Positions 31,507-40,159 of a stretch of DNA of 64,000 bases are shown one piece after another. The translations under genes were made by a program, and so were the position numbers. The stretch lies in the NCBI GenBank assembly GCA_017303635.1, contig JAFLCG010000002.1:406918-470917 (forward strand), written 5' to 3'. The stretch is from Anaerolineae bacterium. GTDB taxonomy: Bacteria; Chloroflexota; Anaerolineae; Aggregatilineales; Phototrophicaceae. A model generated the notes under the pieces. The model searched no databases. It was not told where the DNA came from and saw nothing but the letters and a program-made list of their open reading frames with translations. The first letter of the stretch is position 1; the number at the start of each line of letters is the position of its first letter.

Positions 31507-33795
31507 TTAGGCGGCTACTGTCACCTCGTAGGCCACGCCTTCCCAGACCACAATCACGCGCTCACCCAGCGCCAGATACGGGGCCAGTTCCGGCAACTGC
31601 TCCAGCAAGGCGAAGTAGGCATCGCTCAGGAATTCGACTTGCTCGGTCGTCATGGTATCCGGCTGGAAAGTCGTATCCGTCCACACGCCATCCTGATACA
31701 GGAAGGTCTTACCGCCGACAGCCTGCACCGGATTCTGGACGAACCCATCAACCACTGCTGGTTCCGCAGGTTGACCTCCGACTGATGATCCGGGTGGGGC
31801 CATCGTCCCCGCCGGGGTCATGGTCATCGGCATAGCATTCATCGTGGGCATAGCAACCGGGGCGGCAGCTCCGGCCAGGCTCTGCGCCGCATCAGCCGCG
31901 TTCACGGCGCTGGCCCCGGAGACGGATTCGCGTTGGACGTTGGCCTCCTGGGCGAACTCCTCAGCCGCTTGCGCCTGCCCCTGCTGCGTGAGGATGTCAT
32001 CCTCGGTAATCAGGAAGCTGGTGTAGGGCGTAATGATGCCGTAGCGCACGCTCAGGCTGACCACACTCTGCACCAGTTCCGGATTCTCGCCATTCAGACG
32101 AATGGTATTGAGTAGATCCCCAATACGGCGGGTGGCCCACAGGCGGGCGATGAAGGGTTCGCCACCGGCGACCGCGGGAGCCATCAGACCGCTGTAGGTG
32201 AAAGTCTGCGGCTGACCGTTCACATTGCCGCGTAGGGTAAAGTTCAGGTTGGCGGCATCCCCCCGATAACGACCGGTCAGGGTCAACTGCGTTCCAGCGA
32301 AGAGATCCGGCAGCGGCAGGCGAGGATACAGATCGCTCACATTCAGGCCGCCCATATCCAGTGAGACATCGGTCAGCACCGGAGCGCTGATCTTGTTGTA
32401 GAGGCTGGCGACTTCTTCCTGAATGCGTTCGCCGGGGCGGACGTAAGCACCGGTGCCCCGATGATCCCGGATGATCGAGTCCAGCAGGACTGTATCGACA
32501 TCATCGCCGACACCGAAGGTAAAGATACGGGCATTAGGTTTGGCAGCGGCTTCCAGATTGCCGAGGATCGACGGCGTATCAATCACACCTTCGCTCGCCA
32601 AGCCATCGGTCAGGAACAGGATGGCTGTTGGGCGCTCACCAACCATGCCCAGTGCCGTCGTCAAGGCACCGTTGATATCGGTTCCGCCGACCGCTTCCTG
32701 CGTGCGGATCCAGTCAATTGCGCCGGACGCGCTGTTGACAGGCTGCATCTCATTGCCGTAGACGCGCCACCCCGTGCTGAACAAAACCACGTTAAAGCGA
32801 TCCTGCGGGTTCAGATTTTGGAGGACGTAGATGGCGGCTTCCTTGGCCTGTTCCCACTTTTCGCCCAGCATACTGCCAGACTGATCCAGCACGACGATGA
32901 CATCCCGCGGGATGATCTGCTCGGCAGGGATGGTGATAGGCGGTTGGATCATCAGCAGGAAGAAGCCATCTTCCGCTGCGCTTTCCCGGTAAGTCAGTAA
33001 ATTCAGGCTGATCGAGTCGTTCGCCAATCCGTAGTACAGGCTGAAATCCTCGCTCGGCACCACACCTGCGGACTCGAACCCGGCACGGAATCCGGTGTCG
33101 CCTTCGCGCTGGACGGCAATCGGATGCGTCGGTGAGTAGATATTGCTGATGGCATCGCGCCCGTTGACGATCACGCGTACGCTCATCTGTTCAACCGGGC
33201 GCTGGCTGAGGAAGTTGGTCACTTTTAGCGGATAGACGTAATGCAGCAGGCCGTTATCGACACTCAGCGCCTGCCCGTAGCGAATTTGAATCCGGCGCGA
33301 CTCGCCCGGCGGGATGGGGAAGACGCTGGCCTGAATGACGCTGCGTCCCACATATTCCAGCAGCGCCGGGTCACGGTACTGGCGGACGATCTCGTTGTAG
33401 ATGGCGCGGGCCTGATCAGCAGGCAGGATGTTGGCCTGAATATCAATCCCGTTGACCGTCATGATGAGTTGATCGACGGCGGCTTCATCCGGCAGTGGGA
33501 AGAGAAAGGTACCTTCCGCCAGCCCGTTGCCCTCGTTGATGAATTCCATCTCGACGGTGGTGGTGGCGATCTGGTCGGTGACTTCGACCTGCACGCGGTG
33601 ATACGGGATGCGTAACCACTGTGGGTTGGTGAATACGCCCGGTTGAATGGGTTCATTGATGATGCAGGGCATCACTGCCGGGCACATGGCTCCTGGCGGG
33701 CAGGGTGTCGGCATCGGGCACGGCACTTCCTGCGCGGCGGCAGGTAACACCACCAGCAGCAGGAATAAGGGGACTAGAAAAAGCAGGCGTCTCAT
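31507..33795 (-). CDS. Secreted VIT plus VWA domain protein (inter-alpha-trypsin inhibitor heavy-chain-like)
   Basis: A 762-residue exported protein. Residues 1-21 form a signal peptide (cleavage near AAAQE). A proline- and cysteine-rich stretch follows (25-45, PCPMPTPCPPGAMCP). The VIT domain spans about 55-185 (VEMEFINEGNGLAEGTFLFPLPDEAAVDQL, IRYGQALSV). The von Willebrand A domain spans about 295-470, with an intact metal site DQSGS (304-308) and later TDGLAS. Beyond about 600 comes a Met/Ala/Pro-rich linker, then a C-terminal domain ending VWEGVAYEVTVAA. The VIT-VWA arrangement is known in surface adhesion or matrix proteins. No sortase or anchor motif is seen. It follows the DUF998 gene in position only. 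Confidence 0.87.
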   Translation of the reverse strand: MRRLLFLVPLFLLLVVLPAAAQEVPCPMPTPCPPGAMCPAVMPCIINEPIQPGVFTNPQWLRIPYHRVQVEVTDQIATTTVEMEFINEGNGLAEGTFLFPLPDEAAVDQLIMTVNGIDIQANILPADQARAIYNEIVRQYRDPALLEYVGRSVIQASVFPIPPGESRRIQIRYGQALSVDNGLLHYVYPLKVTNFLSQRPVEQMSVRVIVNGRDAISNIYSPTHPIAVQREGDTGFRAGFESAGVVPSEDFSLYYGLANDSISLNLLTYRESAAEDGFFLLMIQPPITIPAEQIIPRDVIVVLDQSGSMLGEKWEQAKEAAIYVLQNLNPQDRFNVVLFSTGWRVYGNEMQPVNSASGAIDWIRTQEAVGGTDINGALTTALGMVGERPTAILFLTDGLASEGVIDTPSILGNLEAAAKPNARIFTFGVGDDVDTVLLDSIIRDHRGTGAYVRPGERIQEEVASLYNKISAPVLTDVSLDMGGLNVSDLYPRLPLPDLFAGTQLTLTGRYRGDAANLNFTLRGNVNGQPQTFTYSGLMAPAVAGGEPFIARLWATRRIGDLLNTIRLNGENPELVQSVVSLSVRYGIITPYTSFLITEDDILTQQGQAQAAEEFAQEANVQRESVSGASAVNAADAAQSLAGAAAPVAMPTMNAMPMTMTPAGTMAPPGSSVGGQPAEPAVVDGFVQNPVQAVGGKTFLYQDGVWTDTTFQPDTMTTEQVEFLSDAYFALLEQLPELAPYLALGERVIVVWEGVAYEVTVAA

Positions 33796-33866
33796 GGGTT
33801 TCCTCCGGCATCTTGTGTCATCGGTCTACCCACAAGACGCCGGAGGAGGGGGATTGGTTCCGGAGG

Positions 33867-35162
33867 CTACTTCAGAATACTATCCATCTGACTCTTGATG
33901 ATATGAACATCAGCATCAGAGTAACCACAGATATGAATGCGTTTTAGGTTCAGTTTTTTTGCTTTTGAGTTGGTTTTCAGGTAATTCCGAACCGATTTCG
34001 CTACCCGGCCAGCAACACGTTTAATGTCATCCTGTGATTGGCGTGTTCCCTGACCCGTAGCAAACATCGGCAATAGAATACTCTCTATCGGTTTATAGCC
34101 ACTCATGGCAGCTTCTTCTTCCGTGCGCCGCCGCCCGCCCACCGGGGAAAAGACACCTTTATTGGCATCCAGCCTGATAACCCAGTCCAGACAGTTCTCC
34201 ACTGCTTCTTCGATCATGCTATCGTCAATTGGGCGTATTTGATCCTGTCTTGCCGGGGTATGTTTGACGGTCACCGATATCACATGAAACAGATATCGCA
34301 CTCCTAGTTCATCGGCCAATTCACTTTCAGGATGCCCTGCGTGGGTCGGTACAACCTGCCCTTCTGAGATCGGTATGCGATAATCTTCAAAACGAGCCAT
34401 ATCATTCAAGTCGATTTGAACTGTATCTTCAATCAGATGTCCCGCAGCGCTACGTTTGGAACCCAGAACACGAATCTTGGATGAAATTGAGGTTGCCTCA
34501 AAAATACGCGCCATCTGCAAATAGTTATTCTCTGGATTGACAATAACATCAATCCCGCTCAATTTGGTCAAATCGCCTGATGCCAAATGGATTTCGCAGG
34601 AATGGAAAGGCAGCGTATAAACCGATCGGCTTGGATTAGGCTCCGCTGGCATTTTTTGGACGGCCTGCTGGTCGCCTTTGAGCAAAAAATCTGTTAGCCA
34701 ATTGAACTGATTTTCCCGCGTCACACCACGATTAGCATCAACTGCTTTTTTCAGCAGATCCATCTCTGTATCATCCATATTGAATAACTTGAGATGGTTG
34801 ATCGCCTCAAACCCCAGGTCCTTTAGAACTGGCCCCAGTTCTGCATCAGTGCCCTTTACAAGTAATGGAATAATGCAAACCTGAGCGCGTCGAGCAAGAT
34901 CTAACTCACGGCGCACCCATTGAGACTCAATGGTTTCCGGCGCAACTGGCACCAAAATAACATCACTACGCGGGATTGCCTTATAGATAGCCATTTCCCA
35001 AAGATCGCCAGCACTAATATCTGTTGTATCCATCCATACTTCATACTCTTCAGGATAACCTTCAAGGAATCTTCGGATACTATTTGCTTGTGAGTTTAAA
35101 GCGTTGCGATCACCGCGCTTATAGCTGATAAATATTTGCATTTTGGCCAAAGGGGCGGTCAT
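33867..35162 (-). CDS. TIR-macro domain fusion protein
   Basis: A 431-residue protein joining two NAD-related modules. Residues 8-145 are a TIR domain: MQIFISYKRGDR, WMDTTDISAGDLWEMAIYKAIPRSDVILVPV and SQWVRREL. Glu56 (in LWEMAI) aligns with the catalytic Glu of NADase TIRs such as SARM1. Residues about 188-420 look like a macro domain: CEIHLASGDLTKLSGIDVIVNPENNYLQ, EGQVVPTHAGHPESELADELGVRYLFHVISV and SILLPMFATGQG. Macro domains bind ADP-ribose derivatives. AGGAGG seven bases before ATG 35162 fixes the start. Base composition is visibly AT-richer than neighbours, which suggests transfer. It is divergent from an ADP-ribose-type Nudix gene. A Thoeris-like defence role is plausible but unproven. 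Confidence 0.82.
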   Translation of the reverse strand: MTAPLAKMQIFISYKRGDRNALNSQANSIRRFLEGYPEEYEVWMDTTDISAGDLWEMAIYKAIPRSDVILVPVAPETIESQWVRRELDLARRAQVCIIPLLVKGTDAELGPVLKDLGFEAINHLKLFNMDDTEMDLLKKAVDANRGVTRENQFNWLTDFLLKGDQQAVQKMPAEPNPSRSVYTLPFHSCEIHLASGDLTKLSGIDVIVNPENNYLQMARIFEATSISSKIRVLGSKRSAAGHLIEDTVQIDLNDMARFEDYRIPISEGQVVPTHAGHPESELADELGVRYLFHVISVTVKHTPARQDQIRPIDDSMIEEAVENCLDWVIRLDANKGVFSPVGGRRRTEEEAAMSGYKPIESILLPMFATGQGTRQSQDDIKRVAGRVAKSVRNYLKTNSKAKKLNLKRIHICGYSDADVHIIKSQMDSILK

Positions 35163-35328
35163 CAACCATCCTCCTAGATTGGATCAGTGCGCCTATCATT
35201 GCCAACTATATTGCGTTTCTGTTTTTCCTGCTTGTCCCCAAAAAACGGGGGTTCATCCTGAAGTCCATTGCACAGCCTCAAATCCTGCTATACTGGGTGG
35301 CAATGGCGGCTGCACATGAGGATGGGCT

Positions 35329-35934
35329 ATGTCCACCAAAACCTTACACCGAGTTGATGTCCTGGCGGAGAAGGATATTTTCCGTAAGTTCTTCTTTGGT
35401 ATCGTGGAGGCAAAGCTCCGCCACACCCGCTACAACGGGGAGATGAGCGCTGAACTCACCCGACTGAAGTTTGACCGGGGGGATAGCGCCGCCGTCCTGC
35501 TGCATGACCCGGAAAATGATACGGTCATCTTCACCGAACAGTTCCGCTACCCCGCCTATCGCAAAGACCATCCGCAATCGGCCTGGCTGTTGGAAATCCC
35601 GGCAGGCACGGTCGAGGCCGATGAAGATTTCGACCCCACCCGGACGATCAAACGCGAACTGATGGAAGAAATCGGTTATAAGGTCACATCGTTCAAAAAG
35701 ATCAGCAGCTTTTATGTCAGCCCCGGCGGTACCTCTGAACGCATCCACCTGTACTACGCCACTGCCTCGCCCCGGCAGAAAGTCGCTGCGGGTGGCGGTC
35801 TGCTCAGTGAGGGTGAAGACATTCGCATCGTCGCTATCCCCACTGATGAAGCCCTGCGGATGATCGAGTCGGGTCGCATCTGTGACGCCAAATCTATCAT
35901 CGGCCTGCAATGGTTGCAACATAACCGCAAATAA
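35329..35934 (+). CDS. Nudix hydrolase, ADP-ribose/nucleotide-sugar pyrophosphatase type
   Basis: A 201-residue Nudix enzyme of the AdpP/YffH-like group. The Nudix box spans residues 93-116: G93, E99, then RELMEEIG (109-116). The loop between E99 and the RE pair is nine residues instead of the usual seven. N-terminal strands precede it, and a SFYVSPGGTSERIHLYYATA segment follows, typical of ADP-ribose pyrophosphatases. It would split ADP-ribose or related compounds to AMP and sugar phosphate in the cytoplasm. It is transcribed away from the TIR-macro gene (166-bp shared upstream region), suggesting it could clear a TIR product. A TTGCAC/TATACT pair (35268-35294, 15-bp spacing) may be its promoter. 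Confidence 0.87.
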   Translation: MSTKTLHRVDVLAEKDIFRKFFFGIVEAKLRHTRYNGEMSAELTRLKFDRGDSAAVLLHDPENDTVIFTEQFRYPAYRKDHPQSAWLLEIPAGTVEADEDFDPTRTIKRELMEEIGYKVTSFKKISSFYVSPGGTSERIHLYYATASPRQKVAAGGGLLSEGEDIRIVAIPTDEALRMIESGRICDAKSIIGLQWLQHNRK

Positions 35935-36051
35935 CCGTTAAGGCAGATCATCAATCAGGCCGTTTGGCCTTATCCTCGGTTTAACACAACTCAGGTACAC
36001 TCTTGGTATTTGTGGAACGCTGTTCACTATTCACCCAGGAGTGATAATCCC

Positions 36052-36858
36052 ATGCCCAGCAAGGCCCTGCTGATTATTCTCGATGGCTGCCGCCCAGATG
36101 CCATCCACACCACACATACTCCCCGTCTGGACTCGCTCTGGCAGACTGGAGCCTACACCTGGTCAGCGCGAACCATCATGCCCAGCGTCACGCTGCCCAG
36201 CCATAACACCATGTTCCGCAGCATCGCTCCGGAAAAACACGGGGTCAAAGCTGATAATATCCACAAGCCCAGCGCGCAGGCTTTTCCCTCCATCATTGAT
36301 GTGGCCAAGCTGAACAATAAATCCACCGCGATGATCTATAGCTGGGAACAACTCCGCGACCTGAACGCCCCCGGCAGCACCGACTTTACCTACTGCGCCA
36401 ATGCCATCTATGGTGTGGATAACGACACCGCCATCGCTACGACGGCGGCTGCTTACATCACGGACAAGCGCCCGGATATGGCTGTCCTGTACCTGGGTGA
36501 CATCGACATCATGGGCCACCTCTACGGTTGGATGAGCGCCGAGCAACTGGCTGCGCTGGAACTGAACGATAAGGCCGTCGGCATCGTCCTGGATGCGCTT
36601 GACCGGAGCGGCCTGCGGAATGATTACACGATTCTGGTACAGGCCGATCACGGCGGGCATGATACCGACCACGGCACGGATATGCCTGAAGACATGACTA
36701 TTCCCTGGTTTGTGAATGGCCCCGGCGTCAAACGCGGCTATGCCATTCAGGGTCAGGTGAACATACGGGATACGGCTCCCACGCTGGCACACATCCTCGG
36801 CATTCCCCAGCCCGCCCATTTCGAGGGTCAGCCTGTTCATGAGGCGTTTGAGTCATAA
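36052..36858 (+). CDS. Alkaline-phosphatase-superfamily phosphodiesterase/nucleotide pyrophosphatase
   Basis: A 268-residue member of the type I phosphodiesterase/NPP family. Seen: LLIILDGCRPDAI (first metal-binding Asp), the nucleophile region MPSVTLPSHNTMF with Thr as probable nucleophile, YLGDIDIMGHLYGW (second metal site Asp and His), and ADHGGHDTDHG (metal-binding DHG...H). No signal peptide is present, unlike many secreted members. The ATG at 36052 has AGGAG seven bases upstream, so the longer frame from 36010 is rejected. It follows the Nudix gene by 117 bp on the same strand. NPP-type enzymes cleave nucleotide diesters, so a nucleotide-clearing role near the TIR protein is conceivable. 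Confidence 0.85.
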   Translation: MPSKALLIILDGCRPDAIHTTHTPRLDSLWQTGAYTWSARTIMPSVTLPSHNTMFRSIAPEKHGVKADNIHKPSAQAFPSIIDVAKLNNKSTAMIYSWEQLRDLNAPGSTDFTYCANAIYGVDNDTAIATTAAAYITDKRPDMAVLYLGDIDIMGHLYGWMSAEQLAALELNDKAVGIVLDALDRSGLRNDYTILVQADHGGHDTDHGTDMPEDMTIPWFVNGPGVKRGYAIQGQVNIRDTAPTLAHILGIPQPAHFEGQPVHEAFES

Positions 36859-36925
36859 GCACATGCTATAATCGGCGGTATGGAAGGGCGATCTGATAGG
36901 TCGCCCATCGGCGGAGAATATCCTT

Positions 36926-37540
36926 ATGGCTGCGCTGCGTGTAACCTGGTATTCGCCTCAGGAGTATTTACGCCTGGAGCGAATGGGCAAAGATAAACAC
37001 GAATACCATAACGGTCGCATTTACGCGATGGCAGGTGCTTCTCCGAGTCATGTGCGTGTGACTCGTAATGTCTTGACCAGTCTCCATACCCAGTTGCGTG
37101 GCAAAACCTGCGAAGCGTTTGGCAACGATCAGCGTGTCCAGGTGGATGCCAGCGGACTCTACACCTACCCGGACGTGTCCGTTATCTGCGGGGAAGCCCG
37201 CTATGACCCCTTTGAACCTGATAACCTGTTGAATCCAACTTTGTTGGTCGAAGTCTTATCGGCGACGACCGAAGGGTATGATCGCGGCGATAAATTCCGC
37301 ATGTACCGCACGATTCCCAGCTTTCGAGAGTACGTCTTGATTGCACAGGACAAGGCGTGGATTGATTCGTACTTCAAAGGGGATGACGGTGAATGGCGGC
37401 TAAGCTCGGTTGAAGGTCTGGAGGCCGTGCTGATGCTCCGTACCGTTGCCTGCACGTTGGCACTCCATGAGGTATATGAGGGTGTTAGCTTTGAGTCTGC
37501 CCCATTACCTCCCGGTGAATCGTCAGATCAGGCCCATTGA
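36926..37540 (+). CDS. Uma2 family (DUF820) restriction-endonuclease-like protein
   Basis: A 204-residue protein of the Uma2 family, which has the PD-(D/E)XK nuclease fold. Family signs: opening WYSPQEYLRLERMGKDKHEYHNGRIYAMAG (yLxleeaxxxkyEyxdGxIyxMxG), YTYPDVSVICGE with the active-site Asp, and LNPTLLVEVLSATTEGYDRGDKFRMYRTIPSFREYVLI with the ExV strand. These proteins are numerous in Cyanobacteria and Chloroflexota; the biological role is unsettled. A degenerate GGGCGA palindrome (36886-36906) lies upstream, and a TATAAT hexamer occurs at 36867. No partner methylase or toxin/antitoxin gene is adjacent. Confidence 0.87.
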   Translation: MAALRVTWYSPQEYLRLERMGKDKHEYHNGRIYAMAGASPSHVRVTRNVLTSLHTQLRGKTCEAFGNDQRVQVDASGLYTYPDVSVICGEARYDPFEPDNLLNPTLLVEVLSATTEGYDRGDKFRMYRTIPSFREYVLIAQDKAWIDSYFKGDDGEWRLSSVEGLEAVLMLRTVACTLALHEVYEGVSFESAPLPPGESSDQAH

Positions 37541-37603
37541 TTGTAGGGTTGGGTCGCTGTCACTGACGATTCGTTCCGGGTAGCAGATCCGTATGAAAAA
37601 GAA

Positions 37604-38626
37604 TTAGCGGCGCTTATCGATTTGGTCAAAGGTCGCGCCGAAGATATAGCGGTTGCCAGGCAGGAAGTCATGCGGGAAACCCAGCGGTAAGGCGCTGACT
37701 TCATCCAACCGGGCGATCTGCTCTGGCGTGAGTGACCAGTCCAGTACGGCGAGGTTGTCCTCAATCTGCGGGATTGTGCGGGCACCGAGGATGGGCAACA
37801 TCTGCGCCCCCTGGCTCTGCCGTACCCAGTTGATTGACACCTGGCTCATTGTGCGTCCGCTTTCGGCAGCGATTTGCGCGACCATCTCCACCGTGCGTTC
37901 GCCGCGCTCATCCAATGTGATCTGTTCCGGGTCGAGGCGGGTGGGATCAGTCGGTTTGCTGCGGAACTTGCCGGTCAGGACACCGGCCTGCAGAATGCCC
38001 CAGGGCAGTACCGCCATATCCCAATGGCGAGCCGCAGGCAGTACTTCCCGTTCCAGATCCCGGCGCAACAAAGAATACGGCACCTGCCAACCGATGAAAC
38101 GCGAATTGCCCATCAGTGCCGCCCGCGTATTGGCCTCGGCAACAATGTAAGCCGGGGTATCGGAAAAGGCCAGATACAGCACTTTCCCCGCCCGTACCAG
38201 GTCGTCCATGGCCCGCACCACTTCTTCTACTGGGGTCATATAATCCCAGGCATGCAGGTAAAGCAGGTCGATGTAATCCGTCTTGAGGCGGCGCAGGCTG
38301 CGTTCCACCGAGAGGCGCATGTTCTTGCGGTGATTGCCCCCACTGTTGGGATCGGTTGAGTCCGGGCGGGTAAGGGTGTACTTGGTCGCCACCACAAAGC
38401 GGTCGCGCTGACCTTCCAGAAAGTCACCCAGGAATTCTTCGCTGGTGCCATCGGTGTAATTAACGGAGGTATCCACAAAGTTACCGCCGCGCTCGGCAAA
38501 GCGGTCGAAAATCGCACGGCTGGTTTCTTTGGAAGCACCCCAGCCCCAGGTTTCGCCAAAAGTCATGGTGCCAAGGCAGAGTTCAGAGACGCGCAGGCCG
38601 CTGTGGCCGAGCAATTGGTAGCGCAT
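37604..38626 (-). CDS. Aldo/keto reductase
   Basis: A 340-residue NADP(H)-dependent oxidoreductase with the AKR (beta/alpha)8 fold. Catalytic tetrad candidates: Asp in GGNFVDTSVNYTDGTSEEFLG, Tyr just after it (VNYTDG), Lys in VVATKYTLT, and His in LLYLHAWDYMTPVEEV. NADPH-binding elements appear near the C-terminus (PILGARTIPQIEDNLAVLDWSLT). It resembles the AKR11/YajO-like group that reduces sugar or glyoxal-type aldehydes. The gene stands alone, convergent with the Uma2 gene and separated from it by about 60 bp. No regulatory motif is evident. Confidence 0.9.
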   Translation of the reverse strand: MRYQLLGHSGLRVSELCLGTMTFGETWGWGASKETSRAIFDRFAERGGNFVDTSVNYTDGTSEEFLGDFLEGQRDRFVVATKYTLTRPDSTDPNSGGNHRKNMRLSVERSLRRLKTDYIDLLYLHAWDYMTPVEEVVRAMDDLVRAGKVLYLAFSDTPAYIVAEANTRAALMGNSRFIGWQVPYSLLRRDLEREVLPAARHWDMAVLPWGILQAGVLTGKFRSKPTDPTRLDPEQITLDERGERTVEMVAQIAAESGRTMSQVSINWVRQSQGAQMLPILGARTIPQIEDNLAVLDWSLTPEQIARLDEVSALPLGFPHDFLPGNRYIFGATFDQIDKRR

Positions 38627-38770
38627 GGGTGGACTCCTGTTGTAAGCAATGGACGATCAACGTTCAGCAGGGTGCTGAAGACGTTCATGGGAGTATAGAA
38701 GGGATTATCCGAGCCTGTACACTGGACAAAGGGACAGCGCCGAATGACCTAATGGGGCGCTAGAGCCGCC

Positions 38771-39373
38771 TTACAATTCGACGACTTCCAGCCCACCGGC
38801 TTCGCGCAGGACATCTGCCAGGTCTTCCCGACCTGCTTCGATGGCTTTCGCCAGCGGAGTCTTTTTCTCATAGTTCAGGATATTGATATCCGCGGCACCA
38901 CCGTGATCGAGCAACCAGCGCAGCATGGTCAACTGACCGGCACTGATGGCGGCATGCATGGCGAAGGCTGCACCTTCACCGCCTCCATTCGCCACCAGCA
39001 GATCCGCCACTTCGGTCTGACCGCTGTAGGCAGCATGGAACAGAATGGGGATGCCATGCGCCCCTTTAGCCGTCGCCACCGCCGGATTGCCAATGATGAA
39101 CTCACGCAGGCGTTCGGTGTAGCCGAGCATCGCAGCGGCACAGGGTGTGAGGGGGGCACCCTGCATCATGACGTAGGTAGCAATGGCAGTATTGCCTACA
39201 TGGGAGGCTGCTGCCAGCGCGTCTTCAACATCGCCGGGGGACCATTCGTAGCCTAGGTTGAGCAGTTCGGGGTGCGCTGCCAGGACCTCTTTGACCTTCT
39301 CCAGGTTGAAGTGGGCAGCAATGATGTATTCACGCATGTAGTCCAGCGTCACACCGTCCGGCAAAGCGCTCAT
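38771..39373 (-). CDS. Ankyrin-repeat protein
   Basis: A 200-residue cytoplasmic protein. At least four ankyrin-type repeats are visible: DVEDALAAASHVGNTAIATYVMMQGAP, GIPILFHAAYSGQTEVADLLVANGG, FAMHAAISAGQLTMLRWLLDHGGAADINILN and KKTPLAKAIEAGREDLADVLREAGG. These follow the GxTPLHxAxxxGxxxxxxxLLxxGA pattern with substitutions. The N-terminal about 45 residues are helical and include YIIAAHFNLEKVKEVLAAHPELLNL, probably a capping repeat. Ankyrin proteins mediate protein contacts; no enzymatic domain is attached. It is a single-gene unit and its partner is unknown. Confidence 0.85.
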   Translation of the reverse strand: MSALPDGVTLDYMREYIIAAHFNLEKVKEVLAAHPELLNLGYEWSPGDVEDALAAASHVGNTAIATYVMMQGAPLTPCAAAMLGYTERLREFIIGNPAVATAKGAHGIPILFHAAYSGQTEVADLLVANGGGEGAAFAMHAAISAGQLTMLRWLLDHGGAADINILNYEKKTPLAKAIEAGREDLADVLREAGGLEVVEL

Positions 39374-39533
39374 AGGCGGTTCCTCAGCTAGGGGTCATCT
39401 TCAGACAATTGGATATTGACAGGGATTTTACCAGAGTTTACGCCCTTTTGGCGGCTCGGTCATACTTCGATAACAACTCCGCTCAATGATAGAGGTGTTG
39501 AGCGCGACGCACAGATGCGAGAAGGAGAACAAA

Positions 39534-40067
39534 ATGAAACGCGCAATAGTTGGATTGGTAGCCGCCTCGATGTTGGTACTGGGTGTGAGTGTAGCCGGGG
39601 CGCAGGCAGTAGCAGATGGCATGGGACCGGGCATCCCCGGTGGTGGACGTGGCGGCTTCGGCGCTTCGCGGGAAGTCATCAGCGTCGTGGCCAAGCAGAC
39701 CGGGCTGACGCCGATGGAAATCCTGACCCAGTTGCGTGAAGGCACCAGCCTTTCGGACATCATCACCACGAACGGTGGCGATCTGGAAGCGGTCACCAGC
39801 GCGGCCATCGAAGCCGTCACTGCCGAAATCAATCAGGCTGTAACGGATGGCTGGATCACCCAGGAACAGGCCGATATGATGCTGGCGAACGTTGAGACCC
39901 GTGTGACGGATGTCATCAATGGAACTGGCTTCGGCATGGGCGGACGCGGTGGGCGTGAGGGTCGTGGTGGACGCGGTGGTTGGGGTGGCCCACATGGTCA
40001 GATGGCCCCCGGCACGGACGCAGCGCCTGAAGTGACCCCGGAAGCAACTCCGGAATCTTCAACCTAA
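39534..40067 (+). CDS. Secreted glycine-rich protein, DUF2680-like
   Basis: A 177-residue exported protein. Residues 1-23 form a signal peptide (cleavage near AGAQA). Then come a Gly/Pro/Met-rich stretch (PGIPGGGRGGFG) and two helical segments, EVISVVAKQTGLTPMEILTQLREGTSLSDIITTNGGDLEAVTSAAIEAV and AEINQAVTDGWITQEQADMMLANVE. A second Gly/Arg-rich block follows (GGRGGREGRGGRGGWGG) with a Thr/Pro/Glu tail. The helical part resembles DUF2680/YckD-type envelope proteins of unknown role. AAGGAG lies eight bases before ATG 39534, so the longer frame from 39486 is rejected. A very strong terminator hairpin follows at 40095, shared with the convergent DUF4139 gene. Confidence 0.78.
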   Translation: MKRAIVGLVAASMLVLGVSVAGAQAVADGMGPGIPGGGRGGFGASREVISVVAKQTGLTPMEILTQLREGTSLSDIITTNGGDLEAVTSAAIEAVTAEINQAVTDGWITQEQADMMLANVETRVTDVINGTGFGMGGRGGREGRGGRGGWGGPHGQMAPGTDAAPEVTPEATPESST

Positions 40068-40094
40068 CTCGTATACTCCTATACCCCTGACTGA

Positions 40095-40128
40095 GAACGC
40101 CCCCGGCAACTAGTTGCCGGGGGCGTTC
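40095..40128. terminator. Bidirectional terminator, 16-bp perfect stem
   Basis: GAACGCCCCCGGCAAC pairs perfectly with GTTGCCGGGGGCGTTC around TA, with TTC/GAA edges. It lies between the convergent secreted-protein gene (stop 40067) and DUF4139 gene (stop 40160). Loop constraints mean the inner few pairs open, but the stem remains very stable in both directions. Confidence 0.85.
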
Positions 40129-40159
40129 TTCATTGTAGAGGGTACAGACTGTATGGGTT

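Noticed and set aside
35957..35970. Terminator after the Nudix gene (AGGCC, GTTT, GGCCT)
   Set aside because: Only 5 bp of stem and no T-run on the coding strand; too weak to list.
36886..36906. Another REP element upstream of the Uma2 gene (GGGCGA...TCGCCC)
   Set aside because: The stem is only 6 bp with a mismatch and there is no GTAG/CTAC foot; chance or decay cannot be separated.
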